From assembly GCF_002973525.1 (NCBI RefSeq), contig NZ_PVEN01000024.1, positions 1-64,000 of the forward strand: DNA of 64,000 nt. The letters are read 5' to 3'. The notes under the pieces are model-generated. The model did not search any database, was not told the DNA's origin, and saw only the letters and a program-made list of their open reading frames with translations. The stretch comes from Paraburkholderia sp. BL21I4N1 (GTDB lineage Bacteria; Pseudomonadota; Gammaproteobacteria; Burkholderiales; Burkholderiaceae). Position numbers and translations under genes: made by a program. Each line of letters starts with the position of its first letter. The first letter of the stretch is position 1. Of the stretch, positions 36,916-45,865 are shown in pieces.

Positions 36916-37252
36916 TAAGTAACTCCGCTGTACGCTCGAAACTCAACTCCGGTTCCAACTGATAGTCGACCTGGAACCTCGCGGTGCGAAGGTCGCCGAG
37001 CTCGTTGCGAACGCGCAGATGTTCGGGATGAGACGCATATGCTTCCAGCGCTTCCTGCGAGTCGAACTCGGTGATGAGAACGGCGTCGCACGCGTAATCG
37101 ACCTGGCTGTGGTCAAGTCCTACCTCGAGATGCCGCATGCCGGGTATGCAGCCACGCAAGCCTTCGAAGCTGCTCTTAACAAGATTGGACGCGGCTAGCC
37201 GCTCCGCAGGCGAGTCACCTCTGACACGCCACATGACAATATGCCGAATCAT
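36902..37252 (-). CDS. Dabb (stress-responsive A/B barrel) domain protein
   Basis: A 116-residue dimeric alpha-beta barrel type protein. MIRHIVMWRV opens the domain and DAVLITEFDSQEALEAYASHPEHLRV is the typical second half. Such proteins occur in some aromatic operons with unknown role and are related in fold to small isomerases and cyclases. Its start overlaps the dioxygenase stop as ATGA at 37249-37252. Confidence 0.88.
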   Translation of the reverse strand: MIRHIVMWRVRGDSPAERLAASNLVKSSFEGLRGCIPGMRHLEVGLDHSQVDYACDAVLITEFDSQEALEAYASHPEHLRVRNELGDLRTARFQVDYQLEPELSFERTAELLNAKA

Positions 37253-38130
37253 GCGTGGGCCTCCGACGGGTTAAGCACGAAGTCGTATTCAAGCGAGTAC
37301 CACGGAACCGTCAGTTCGCGGCCATCAGGCGCTACACCCGGCTCATGACGCTTCCACTCCGAAATCAGCGATGAGCGCACTCCGAACACGACGTCCGAGT
37401 CGAGATACTGGTCTCCATCACGAAACACATGCGTGATGAGCGTCTCGTAACCTGGCGCTTCAATCATGAAGTGCAGATGGGCGGGCCGCCACGGATGACG
37501 ACCGACAGCAGCCAACATGCGACCGACGGGCCCGTCGTGCGGAATGGGATATGCCTCGGCAAGAATCGAGCGGAAGTTGAAAAACCCTTCCTCGTCCGCC
37601 TTGAGTCGGCCTCGACCGCGATGGATTGCGTTGCCAGCCTCGTCAAGATTCTGGACATCGTAGAACCCATCTTCATCCGATTGCCAAACGTCAATTTGCG
37701 CGTTTGCGATACTCTCGCCTCCGGCGCCACGAACCTGTCCATTTACATAGCAAGGCGCACCTTTCGCACCGTTCGAAATGTCGTCACCGTTGTTGTAGAG
37801 AGGCGCTCCCTCGACATAAAACGGGCCAAACACGGTCGCTTCCGTGCAATTTGACGGCTTCCGATTGTTCTGCGACATGACCAGCATCGAGAGACCAAGC
37901 GTGTCGGACAGCAGGATAAATTCCTGCCGTTTGTCATCGGTGATGTGTCCTACTTCCGTCAGAAACTTAATCGCTTTGAACCACTCGTCCTCGGTGAGGT
38001 GAACGTCGCGGGCAAAGGCGTGGAGATGCTGAACCAGGCTCGTCATGACTGTCCTCAGTCTCGCGTTACTGCAGTCTGCGAGTGAGGCGATTACGGCCTG
38101 AGTAATGGTGTCTTCGTTGATGTTGCGCAT
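37249..38130 (-). CDS. Hydroxyquinol 1,2-dioxygenase (intradiol)
   Basis: A 293-residue non-heme Fe(III) ring-cleavage enzyme that opens 1,2,4-trihydroxybenzene to maleylacetate. The N-terminal linker domain (1-100) is followed by the catalytic domain with GPFYVEGAPLYNNG, the ligand tyrosine in DGFYDVQ, the second in EAYPIPHDG, and the histidines in HPWRPAHLHFMI. The length and the DGFYDVQ-type motif favour hydroxyquinol or chlorocatechol over catechol enzymes. It leads the operon that runs to 33111. GGAG lies 9 bases before the ATG. The composite motif at 38193-38240 is in its promoter region. Confidence 0.9.
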   Translation of the reverse strand: MRNINEDTITQAVIASLADCSNARLRTVMTSLVQHLHAFARDVHLTEDEWFKAIKFLTEVGHITDDKRQEFILLSDTLGLSMLVMSQNNRKPSNCTEATVFGPFYVEGAPLYNNGDDISNGAKGAPCYVNGQVRGAGGESIANAQIDVWQSDEDGFYDVQNLDEAGNAIHRGRGRLKADEEGFFNFRSILAEAYPIPHDGPVGRMLAAVGRHPWRPAHLHFMIEAPGYETLITHVFRDGDQYLDSDVVFGVRSSLISEWKRHEPGVAPDGRELTVPWYSLEYDFVLNPSEAHA

Positions 38131-38192
38131 CGTGCGTGTCTCCGGTGTGCGCTCATGGCGTCTGATAACGAAAGGTAATGGGTACGCGGAGG

Positions 38193-38240
38193 AAATAAAA
38201 TGCCTTGAAGTGAAATGACATTTCCTCTCTTCGGAAGAAT
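38193..38240 (-). promoter_or_regulatory. Composite regulatory motif, copy A (hydroxyquinol operon)
   Basis: On the plus strand: AAAATGC (38197-38203), 9 to 10 unconserved bases, GAAATGACATTTC (38212-38224, a perfect GAAATG-A-CATTTC repeat), TTTCC-N7-GGAAG to 38240. From the end of ATGC to ATTTCC is 16 bases. The same arrangement occurs at 43421-43472 and 45816-45865, always upstream of minus-strand genes. It begins about 63 bases before the dioxygenase start codon. Confidence 0.7.
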
Positions 38241-38301
38241 CGGTCTGCGAGAGCGCGTCTTCATCGTCGGCTCACAGGTCGGTCCTTGGCGCCATTTGAT
38301 T

Positions 38302-38318
38302 GTAGAAATTTTTTCTAC
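38302..38318. promoter_or_regulatory. Inverted repeat GTAGAAA-TTT-TTTCTAC, candidate LysR site
   Basis: A perfect 7-base inverted repeat with a 3-base centre in the divergent region between the dioxygenase and the LysR gene. A second palindrome, TTCAGGCCTGAA, lies at 38367-38378, nearer to the LysR start. Either could be the LysR binding site. Confidence 0.5.
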
Positions 38319-38430
38319 GAATTAGCCACTTCAGGTCGGTTTATTGAACGTTTCTCCTACGGCATATTCAGGCCTGAAGGGGTGGAAGAATCCCTTTCGA
38401 TTTTTCCACCTGAATGCGAAGGGGTAAAAG

Positions 38431-39354
38431 ATGGACCGCTGGACGCAAATGCAGTTGTTTGTGCTCACTGCCGATTTGGGCAGTCTGTCGAAGGCAGCCG
38501 ACCAACTCGACATGTCCAACGCTGCGGCTAGTCGAACGCTAAGCTCGTTGGAGGAGCGCCTCGGCGCACGGTTGATAGAGCGGACGACCCGCCGCATGTG
38601 GCTCACGGACGCCGGTCGTGAATATCATCGTCGCTGCACCGCGGTAATTTCTGAACTGTCCGAGGCCGACTCGATTGCGTCTGAAGAGGCGGTCAGTCCA
38701 CGTGGCGTACTTCGCGTGACCAGCTCGGTGTCTTTCGCGATGATGCACATCGCTCCGGCGCTCTCCGAGTTCCTCAAGCGCTATCCCAACCTCTCCGTTC
38801 AAATCGTCGCGACAAATCAGTATCAGAATTTCATCGAAGCCGGGATAGACATCGCTATTCGCACCAAGGAGCACGAGGGAGACTCGGGCATCACCGTTCG
38901 GCGTCTCGCTGAGACACGGCGGGTGCTGGCGGCGTCACCAGCTTACCTTGCGGCTCACGGTCGTCCTCATACCCCGGAAGACTTGGAGCAGCACAAAATG
39001 CTTGTCTACAACCTCGCCGTCGACCCGTACCTGCTTCATTTACGTCGAGGAAAGGAAGAACGCAACGTCGCAATCACCAGTGCCCTGGACTCGAACGAAG
39101 GCCAGGTGATTGTGGCTGCAGGACGGGCAGGGCTCGGGATTGTTGTCCAACCGCTCTACATCATCCATGAGGACATAGTGTCGGGGCGGCTCGTCCCGGT
39201 GCTGGATGACTGGCAACTGCCGCGTCTGACCATCAACCTGGCTTACCAAAGCCGGCGTTACCAGCCAGCGAAGATTCGAGTCTTCACCGAGTTTCTCATC
39301 GAGCGTGTGAAAAGCCTCAATCTCGAAGAACGCTGGATGACCTTCGCCACGTGA
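38431..39354 (+). CDS. LysR family transcriptional regulator, divergent from the hydroxyquinol operon
   Basis: A 307-residue regulator. The winged helix has FVLTADLGSLSKAADQLDM and NAAASRTLSSLEERLGARL, followed by an effector domain with VLRVTSSVSFAMMHIAPAL. Divergence from the hydroxyquinol operon makes it the likely activator of that operon. AAGGGGTAAAAG before the ATG serves as ribosome site. A 51-codon open frame follows its stop (39355-39510) without a ribosome site; I see no gene there. Confidence 0.9.
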   Translation: MDRWTQMQLFVLTADLGSLSKAADQLDMSNAAASRTLSSLEERLGARLIERTTRRMWLTDAGREYHRRCTAVISELSEADSIASEEAVSPRGVLRVTSSVSFAMMHIAPALSEFLKRYPNLSVQIVATNQYQNFIEAGIDIAIRTKEHEGDSGITVRRLAETRRVLAASPAYLAAHGRPHTPEDLEQHKMLVYNLAVDPYLLHLRRGKEERNVAITSALDSNEGQVIVAAGRAGLGIVVQPLYIIHEDIVSGRLVPVLDDWQLPRLTINLAYQSRRYQPAKIRVFTEFLIERVKSLNLEERWMTFAT

Positions 39355-39508
39355 AAAGTCAAGCGCTGGTTGAGGCGGCCATCATTGAAGATTGACTCCC
39401 GCCCGGACGACCTTAGCGACAAGATTGACATGCTGAAGGCACGGCGACATTCGTTCTGGAATGACGTAATCGCTGCGCGCAACGAAGTCCCGACACACGA
39501 GTTCAGCT

Positions 39509-39548
39509 GAAAACAATAGCGGCCGACGGGTCGTAAGCCCGTCGGCCG
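39509..39548 (-). terminator. Intrinsic terminator of the CUT2 permease operon
   Basis: CGGCCGACGGG (39520-39530) pairs with CCCGTCGGCCG (39538-39548) over 11 bp with a 7-base loop. Read on the minus strand it is followed by CTATTGTTTTC, a T-rich tail. It ends the transcript of the two permeases. Confidence 0.82.
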
Positions 39549-39567
39549 AATCAGAATTTTGGGACGT

Positions 39568-40548
39568 TCAAGCCGGAGTAGTTGCCTTTCTCCGGGCAAA
39601 TCGTTCGAGCGGCGACGCGAGGACTGCACCCAGGCGCCCATCGAGGAGAACCACAATCAGAAGCAACAGGCCGTTTACGAGGAGAATCTGGGTCGACGTA
39701 GCACTCAACAGGCCGAGCCCATTGTTCAGCACCGTCAGAATTAGAACGCCCATCGCTACGCCGAGCGGCGAACCGATACCCCCACCCAACGCGACACCCC
39801 CAACAATCGCTGCCGAAGCCGCATGAAGCAAGATGTTGCTTCCCATCGTTGCGGACGCAGTCGCCAGGCTCAGCGAGAGCAGGCCCCCGCCAAGTGCCGA
39901 CAGACCGCCGGAGATGACGAAGCCAACTGTCAGCGCCTTACCCACACGCGCGCCGCTTTGAATTGCCGCCTTCCGATGACCGCCCGATGCGTAGATGTCC
40001 CGCCCGAGAGTGGTGTAACGCAGAAAAAGCGACACGACTACGAAGCAGACGATTGTGATGAGGCTACGGGGCGAAAAGATGGCACCGACGTTCTGGTCAA
40101 GGAAGTCGCTGACATCGAGATTGGCGTAACTCAAGACGCGACCGCCTGCAATCCAGTAGCCGACGCCGGTGAGGAACATCATGGAGCCGACTGTCGTGAC
40201 CAGCGAGGAGACGCCAAGCCACGGCAGCAGCGCCGCATTAGCGATGCCGACCACCACGCCAAAGATAGCTGCGTACAGAATGCCGAGCATCGCACTATCG
40301 CCACCGAATTTCACTGTGATAAGGCCGGCGACTGTCGAGATTGCAGCGACGCTCAGGTCGAACTCGCCCGCAATCATCGTGACGGAAAGACCGAGCGCGA
40401 TGATGCCGAGAAACGCAAACGCCTGAAAAATTGCGTATAGGTTCGCCTGCGAGAAATAGTGGTCGACGCAAAGACCGAAGATGACAGGCATTCCCACGAG
40501 CAGTACGAGCCGGATTGCCAGATTGAGAAGTCGTTGAGACTGTTCCAT
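39568..40548 (-). CDS. CUT2 sugar ABC transporter permease (RbsC-like), second
   Basis: A 326-residue permease of the ribose/xylose/inositol type with about ten hydrophobic segments. LSVTMIAGEFDLSVAAISTVAGL and AAIVGGVALGGGIGSPLG are family core motifs. AGGAGC lies 8 bases before the ATG at 40548; the longer frame to 40884 is inside the other permease gene. It forms the pore with the permease at 40563-41573. Confidence 0.9.
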   Translation of the reverse strand: MEQSQRLLNLAIRLVLLVGMPVIFGLCVDHYFSQANLYAIFQAFAFLGIIALGLSVTMIAGEFDLSVAAISTVAGLITVKFGGDSAMLGILYAAIFGVVVGIANAALLPWLGVSSLVTTVGSMMFLTGVGYWIAGGRVLSYANLDVSDFLDQNVGAIFSPRSLITIVCFVVVSLFLRYTTLGRDIYASGGHRKAAIQSGARVGKALTVGFVISGGLSALGGGLLSLSLATASATMGSNILLHAASAAIVGGVALGGGIGSPLGVAMGVLILTVLNNGLGLLSATSTQILLVNGLLLLIVVLLDGRLGAVLASPLERFARRKATTPA

Positions 40549-40562
40549 TTTCAAAGCTCCTG

Positions 40563-41573
40563 TTATTTCCGTACCGGGCCGAGCCGGGCGAGCAACGCTC
40601 CGAACACGACGGCCGCGAGAACCACGATGCCCTTCGCTACCAACTGGTACTCGTAACTCACGCCGCTGACCAGAAGGATGTTGCTGATGACCGCCAGAAA
40701 GATGGCGCCCGTTACCGCGTCCGATATTTGTCCGCGTCCACCGCGAATCGAGATTCCACCGACGAGCACGGCAGCGATTGCGTTGAAGTCCAGGTCGATA
40801 CCGTAGGTCAGGTTGCCTTGGGCGGAGGACGAAGCAATCAACGAACCGGCAAGCGCGGCTGCGGCGCCCGCAAATCCGTAGCAAACAAGCGTTGCCGCCA
40901 TCAGGCGGAGTCCCGCGATGCGAGCCACTTCAGCTCGCATACCAATCAGTCGGATTTCCCGCCCGATACGAGACTTTTGCAGGATGAAGCTCGCGATGGC
41001 GGAAAAAATGGTTAGCACCAGGATTTGATTCGGTAGCCAGCCGAACAACCGCCCCTGACCGAGCCACGTTGCGTCCCCCTTGCCGATGACTGTCAGTCCT
41101 CCGGTATAGATGACGCCAGCACCAATAATGATTGACGATGTGGCAATCGTGGTGATGATTGGATTTGCCTTACCCAATGCGATGATTCCACCTTGGACAG
41201 CCCCCATCAGAAGACCGCTCAGCACGACCAGCAGCAGCGTTGCGCCGAGACCCAGATGAATGAGTGCGGCGAACATCACCGTGGAGACTGCCGCTGTCGC
41301 GCCCATCGACAGCATGAAGAGATTTCCGCTGAGGGTCACTAACGCCATCCCGATGGCGCCGATACCGACAGCGGCCACTGAATACATCAGGGACTGCACG
41401 TTTCCAAACTCGGTAAAGTGCGGAACGAAAACCGCCGCGACTACGATAAGAGCAAGGGTTGCGATGCGAATCGACGCAGCATGAATACTCGTCGTACCAA
41501 ACAATGCTGCGACCCAACGTCGTAGCGCAGTCGTCGATACCTGCGCGGTAGGCTCAAGAGCTGTCTTATGCAT
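40563..41573 (-). CDS. CUT2 sugar ABC transporter permease (RbsC-like), first
   Basis: A 336-residue permease paralogous to the next one. VTLSGNLFMLSMGATAAVSTVMF and AAVLVGGISIRGGRGQI are recognisable core regions. I chose the ATG at 41573: it has GGAGGTGGG directly upstream and overlaps the ATPase stop by 8 bases; an upstream ATG at 41624 would overlap far more. Two different permeases mean the transporter is a heterodimer, as in some inositol, ribose and autoinducer-2 systems. Confidence 0.9.
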   Translation of the reverse strand: MHKTALEPTAQVSTTALRRWVAALFGTTSIHAASIRIATLALIVVAAVFVPHFTEFGNVQSLMYSVAAVGIGAIGMALVTLSGNLFMLSMGATAAVSTVMFAALIHLGLGATLLLVVLSGLLMGAVQGGIIALGKANPIITTIATSSIIIGAGVIYTGGLTVIGKGDATWLGQGRLFGWLPNQILVLTIFSAIASFILQKSRIGREIRLIGMRAEVARIAGLRLMAATLVCYGFAGAAAALAGSLIASSSAQGNLTYGIDLDFNAIAAVLVGGISIRGGRGQISDAVTGAIFLAVISNILLVSGVSYEYQLVAKGIVVLAAVVFGALLARLGPVRK

Positions 41574-43149
41574 TACCCACCTCCACAGGCTGGTTTCGGA
41601 AAGAGACATGGGCATGAGATGCATCGCTGTCGCCTGCCACGATGTCGTGCAAAAGCGTGTCGCCGTTTATCTCGAACCGCGGTTTGTGTCGGACCATCCG
41701 GCCTCTGAAAACCGTCAGAACCGTATCTGCGAGCTCTAGGATTTCTTCGAGGTCCGTCGAGTAGAAGACAATCGCCAATCCTTCATCGGCCATCTTGCGC
41801 AGCGTCGCGTAGATTTCGCTGCGGGCGCCAATGTCGACACCACGGGTGGGTTCGTTCAGGAGCAACAGACGAGGCGCCAGCGCGACTGCCTTCGCTAGGG
41901 ACACCTTCTGCTGGTTGCCGCCGCTAAGTGTGGATACTTCGTGCGGAAGACGCTTCGGATCGATGGTGAACATGGAGGCTAGTCGTCGAGCTTCTTCCTG
42001 TTCCCCGGCTCGTCGCATGATTCCCGCCCGGGTGAACTTCGCCATGACGGACGCGGTGATGTTGATGGCAATCGGAGCATCCAGGAACACGCCTTTGTCA
42101 GCGCGGTCTTCCGCCACGTAAGCGATACCGGCTCGCAGCGAGTTCCGGATGCCGTCGAGCTTGACGGTTTGACCATCCACTTTCACCGCACTGGAAATAT
42201 CACCGCGAAGGCCTGCAAGGGCTTCAACAACGACCTCGGCACCCGAACCTAGTTGGCCGACCACGGCGAGAATTTCCCCCGGCGCGACGTCGACTGATAG
42301 TTCCTTCACCTTATCCGCGACCGTCAGATTGGAAATCGAGAGACGCGGCGTCACGTTGGTGCGGCTTTCAGGCGCCACAACTTTGCTATGGACCAGTTCG
42401 CGACCAATCATTGCCTTGACCACGTCTGCGGTCGTCATGTCCGCAGTGCGCTGCGTGAGCACATGCTGTCCATTGCGGAACACCGTTACCCGGTCCGTAA
42501 GTGCAAACACTTCGTCGAGCCGATGGCTGACAAAAATCATCGCGGTCCCTTGGTCACGCAGCCGGCAGGCGACGTCGAAGACCCGGACAATCTCGGCATC
42601 CGACAAGGTCGCGGTAGGTTCGTCAAGAAGAAGAACCTTTGCTTGACGCGACATGCCTCGAGCGATTTCGACGAGCTGGCACTCAGCGAGGCTCAGTCGC
42701 GAGGCTGGCGCGTCGAGCTTGATATGTGACAGGCCGACGGAATCCAGATGTTCGCGAACGGAATTCCGGTATTGGCTACGACGGTAGATTTCGCCCTGGT
42801 CCGCTCCGCCGAGGAGAATGTTGTCGAGCACCGACAACGTCGGGACGATGGCAAGCTCCTGGTGAACGATGGAAATAAGTCTGGGGTCGGTCCGATGCCC
42901 CAGTTTTAGTTGATGTCCGTCAACGGTAATTTCACCGTCGTCCGGCTGCACGAGGCCACCGAGAATTTTGATAAACGTGCTTTTGCCCGCACCGTTCTCG
43001 CCACACAGGGCGTGAATCTCTCCGGGTGCCAGTTCGAGGCTGACACCGGTAAGCGCTTTCACGCCACCATAGTGTTTGGTTAGATTGCGAGCGCAGAGCA
43101 GACTCTGAGCAGCGAGTGTCTCGCCGACTGTTTTAGCGTCTTGCAACAT
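41566..43149 (-). CDS. CUT2 sugar ABC transporter ATPase (RbsA/MglA type)
   Basis: A 527-residue tandem ATPase. The first half has Walker A GENGAGKST, signature LSLAECQLVEIARGMS and LLLDEPTATL. The second half has a degenerate P-loop VGQLGSGAE, signature LSGGNQQKVSLAKAVAL and LLLNEPTRGVDIGA, as usual for this family. The gene starts the transporter transcript; 412 bases upstream have no gene but hold copy B of the composite motif. Confidence 0.92.
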   Translation of the reverse strand: MLQDAKTVGETLAAQSLLCARNLTKHYGGVKALTGVSLELAPGEIHALCGENGAGKSTFIKILGGLVQPDDGEITVDGHQLKLGHRTDPRLISIVHQELAIVPTLSVLDNILLGGADQGEIYRRSQYRNSVREHLDSVGLSHIKLDAPASRLSLAECQLVEIARGMSRQAKVLLLDEPTATLSDAEIVRVFDVACRLRDQGTAMIFVSHRLDEVFALTDRVTVFRNGQHVLTQRTADMTTADVVKAMIGRELVHSKVVAPESRTNVTPRLSISNLTVADKVKELSVDVAPGEILAVVGQLGSGAEVVVEALAGLRGDISSAVKVDGQTVKLDGIRNSLRAGIAYVAEDRADKGVFLDAPIAINITASVMAKFTRAGIMRRAGEQEEARRLASMFTIDPKRLPHEVSTLSGGNQQKVSLAKAVALAPRLLLLNEPTRGVDIGARSEIYATLRKMADEGLAIVFYSTDLEEILELADTVLTVFRGRMVRHKPRFEINGDTLLHDIVAGDSDASHAHVSFRNQPVEVGNA

Positions 43150-43420
43150 TGTCTTCCTCCATACGCGGACACTCTTCGGTGGTCCGCTACCACGTGTTGA
43201 TGCCCGTCACCGTCACCTGGCTCATCCGCGCGATTACTCACACTGGGTGACGCATACATTCTGATAACGAGACCTTGCAGCAAGGCTGGCGCGGTAACTT
43301 GGTCTACGAGGAGAGGAATTCGCAAAGAATCGCTGCGTGCGCAGGAATGCAGGTCGTCTCCAACGGAAACTCGCTTCAGCGGTTTCGTTATCGTTGAGAC
43401 AAAGACTATTCGTTCGCCTG

Positions 43421-43472
43421 GAAAAGAAAAATGCGTGGCCGCGAAATGATATTTCCAGTCACCGGAAATATC
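43421..43472 (-). promoter_or_regulatory. Composite regulatory motif, copy B (transporter ATPase and permeases)
   Basis: AAAAATGC (43427-43434), 16 bases, then ATTTCC (43451-43456); GATATTTCC-N7-GGAAATATC (43448-43472) is a perfect 9-base inverted repeat. GAAATGATATTTC at 43443-43455 matches copy A. It lies 276 bases before the ATPase start in the gene-free stretch 43150-43561, so a long leader or a promoter nearer the gene must exist. Nothing else is seen in that stretch. Confidence 0.7.
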
Positions 43473-43561
43473 TGCGTCCGGCTGAGGTCCTAAAAAAACG
43501 CGCGGGAGTCAGGACGTGATGCCTGCCAAACCGCGCGCCAACCGTGGAGCTCGTTAGTCTG

Positions 43562-44683
43562 TTACAAGGAGATTCGCTGTGCCTCGGCCGAAGACCGGAT
43601 GGCGGCGTCGACAATCCGTTGAATTTCCCACGCTTCCCGGAAATCCGGGAAAGTAGGCGTCTCATGTTCGATTGCCGCGATGAACTCAGCCATCTCGATG
43701 GTTTTCAAATCGTTGAAACCCAGTTGATGCCCCCCCGCCACTGTGAAGTTTTCGTAGGGCGGATGAGCCGGTCCGGCTTCAATACGAGTGAATCCCGATG
43801 TCCGAGGGTCGCCGCCAGCCTTGAAAAATTGGAGTTCATTGAAGCGCTCCTGGGAAAAGCACAGCGCACCCTTGGTTCCGTAGACCTCGAACTCAAGCTG
43901 CATCTTGCGGCCGGTTGCGGTCCAGTTTGATTCGATTGAGCCTGAACACCCGCGCTCGAAGGTCACCATTAACCTTGCAATGTCATCGACCTTTACCTCC
44001 CGGCGCTCGGGAGAGCCGGCCGACACCGGGCGCGTCTTGTTGACGGTCTCGAGTTGCGCGTTAACATGAGTAACCGGACCAAGGAGGAATCGCGACATTC
44101 CGACGATGTGGTTGCCGATTTCAGCCAGCGCGCCAGCCCCGTTTTGAGGGTCGACGCGCCAGCTGTAGGGAATCTCTGGGTCGGCCATGTAGTCTTCCGC
44201 ATGGATGCCGCGGAAGCTCGTGATTTCGCCCAGTTCGCCGGCGGCAATCATGTCTCGCGCCAGCTTGAGAACGGGGTTTTTGATGTAGTTGTAGCCAACC
44301 TGGGTGACGACCTTCGCGGCTTCGGCCGCTTTCAACATATCGAACGCGTCGGCTGCCGAGGGCGCAATCGGCTTTTCGCAGTGCACATGCTTCCCGGCCG
44401 CAATCGCAGCCAGGGCCATCTCCCGATGCAGACTACACGGGGTCGTGATTGAGATGACTTGAATGTCGGGGTCATCCAGCAACGTTCGCCAGTCGGTCGT
44501 CGCACGGTCGAAGCCGAAGTGCTCGGCGGCTTGATGAGCTCCTGCCTCGCTCACGTCGGCAACTGCGACCAGTTTCGGCCTTAGCGAATTCGGAAACGCA
44601 TTTGGCACCGCGCGATACGCCAAGGCGTGCGCCTTTCCCATAAAGCCCGTTCCAATCACGGCAACGCCAATCTCTCGTCTCAT
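43562..44683 (-). CDS. Gfo/Idh/MocA family oxidoreductase
   Basis: A 373-residue NAD(P)-dependent dehydrogenase. AVIGTGFMGKAHALAYRAVP is the nucleotide site, CEKPIAPS carries the conserved lysine, and VGYNYIKNPVLKLA with DYMADPEIPYSWRVDPQNGAGALAEIGNHIVGMSRF-type region holds the catalytic histidine (GNHIVG). The ATG at 44683 follows AAGGAGA. It is longer than the inositol-dehydrogenase-like protein at 33111 and belongs to another branch, active on sugars, glycosides or keto-cyclitols. It is co-directional with and 89 bases after the binding-protein gene, with an attenuator between. Confidence 0.88.
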   Translation of the reverse strand: MRREIGVAVIGTGFMGKAHALAYRAVPNAFPNSLRPKLVAVADVSEAGAHQAAEHFGFDRATTDWRTLLDDPDIQVISITTPCSLHREMALAAIAAGKHVHCEKPIAPSAADAFDMLKAAEAAKVVTQVGYNYIKNPVLKLARDMIAAGELGEITSFRGIHAEDYMADPEIPYSWRVDPQNGAGALAEIGNHIVGMSRFLLGPVTHVNAQLETVNKTRPVSAGSPERREVKVDDIARLMVTFERGCSGSIESNWTATGRKMQLEFEVYGTKGALCFSQERFNELQFFKAGGDPRTSGFTRIEAGPAHPPYENFTVAGGHQLGFNDLKTIEMAEFIAAIEHETPTFPDFREAWEIQRIVDAAIRSSAEAQRISL

Positions 44684-44701
44684 TCGACGTCTCCTTTCGA
44701 A

Positions 44702-44726
44702 AAGCGAAAACGACCCCGAAGGGTCG
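44702..44726 (-). terminator. Attenuator between binding-protein and oxidoreductase genes
   Basis: CGACCC-CGAA-GGGTCG (44711-44726) is a 6-bp stem with a tetraloop; on the minus strand it is followed by TTTTCGCTTTT. It should let the binding protein be made in excess over the downstream enzyme. Confidence 0.72.
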
Positions 44727-44772
44727 CAAAAACGTTCCGTCGGCTGTACGGCGGCCGACCCTTCTGCGAGTT

Positions 44773-45738
44773 TCACTTCTTCTGGGAATAGCACACGTTG
44801 AGCGTGGCCTTGGTCGCGGCAGGATTCGGCAGATACTGGATTGCCTGCGGTGTTTTACCAGTTGCCAGGTCCTTCGCCGCGCGCGCGGCGTAGGCGCCGT
44901 CGTCAAACGGTGACTGCTCGACCGTGGCATATCCCTTTCCGGCGGAGATGGCTTCAACCGCACCGGAGTCGCAGCCATGGCCAATGATGACGAGCTTCGA
45001 CGGGTCGAGTCCGAGGCGCTGTGCGGCAGTCACAACGCCGCGAAGTTGCGAGTCGTTCTCCGTGTAGACGCCTTTCACGTCCTTAAATTGGGTGAAGAGC
45101 GCCGATGCTGCAGCCTCTGCCTTCACAGCGTCCCAGTCGGCAGGTTGCGAACCGACAACTTCGATTCCAGGTGCGTTTTTCTTGAGGCCGTCCACGAAAC
45201 CTTGATAGCGCTGAACTTGAGGCGGCGTACCCATCGGTCCGTTGATGACGATGACCTTGCCTTTATCGCCATACCCCTTTTCCTTAAAGCCCTGAATCAT
45301 GGTTTTCGCGGCGACTTCGCCATTGCTGATGTCGTTCGGGCCGGTGAAGACTTTCCAGTACCTGGAATACTTCTGGTCGGGCATCGAGTTCGAGATGACC
45401 AGCGGAATCTTGGCCTGGTCAATCTTGCGAATCGACGGGACCATGGCGCTCGCGTCCACGGGGATAAGAACGATGACATCGGGCTTCTGGGCAAGCGTCT
45501 GGTCGACCACAGTGGCCTGTTCGTTTGCGTCGTAGTTGCTGACTTTCACGTCGAGCTTGAGGCCCTGAGCGGCTGCTTCCTTCTCGAAGCCCTTCGCATA
45601 AAGCGCCCAGTATTCGACGCTCTGGGTCGGCATCAGCAACGCGACGCGGGGCTGGCCTGCCGCGTGAGCGCTGGTACAAAGCACACTTGCGATGGCGGAA
45701 AGGGCGAAGCAGGAAGCGATAGATTTGCGGAAGTTCAT
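44773..45738 (-). CDS. CUT2 sugar-type periplasmic binding protein (Peripla_BP_4)
   Basis: A 321-residue exported protein. The signal peptide MNFRKSIASCFALSAIASVL is cleaved near SAHAAG. VALLMPTQSVEYWALYAKGFEKEA opens the first lobe; VYTENDSQLRGVV and IIGHGCDSGAVEAI lie in the second. The ATG at 45738 follows GGAG by 7 bases. It should serve the ABC transporter at 39568-43149, from which it is separated only by the oxidoreductase gene. Its own promoter carries motif copy C. Confidence 0.9.
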   Translation of the reverse strand: MNFRKSIASCFALSAIASVLCTSAHAAGQPRVALLMPTQSVEYWALYAKGFEKEAAAQGLKLDVKVSNYDANEQATVVDQTLAQKPDVIVLIPVDASAMVPSIRKIDQAKIPLVISNSMPDQKYSRYWKVFTGPNDISNGEVAAKTMIQGFKEKGYGDKGKVIVINGPMGTPPQVQRYQGFVDGLKKNAPGIEVVGSQPADWDAVKAEAAASALFTQFKDVKGVYTENDSQLRGVVTAAQRLGLDPSKLVIIGHGCDSGAVEAISAGKGYATVEQSPFDDGAYAARAAKDLATGKTPQAIQYLPNPAATKATLNVCYSQKK

Positions 45739-45815
45739 GCTATGTCTCCATAAGGCCCGCGGTTCATGGGCCGGGTTTTGATGTTTTGGTGGAGGCACAG
45801 TAAGGCTTGGTATGT

Positions 45816-45865
45816 GAAAGAAAAATGCCCTCGAACGAAAAGTTATTTCCGCTCACAGGAAAAAT
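45816..45865 (-). promoter_or_regulatory. Composite regulatory motif, copy C (binding protein)
   Basis: AAAAATGC (45821-45828), exactly 16 bases, ATTTCC (45845-45850), N7, GGAAAAAT (45858-45865). GAAAAGTTATTTC at 45837-45849 corresponds to the GAAATGAYATTTC core. It lies in the 357-base divergent region 45739-46095, about 80 bases before the binding-protein start, and may also act on the isomerase-like gene at 46096. Confidence 0.7.

Noticed and set aside
39355..39510. A 51-codon open frame following the LysR stop
   Set aside because: No ribosome site, no recognised family, and it ends at the permease terminator; it may be a scrap but is not supported as a gene.
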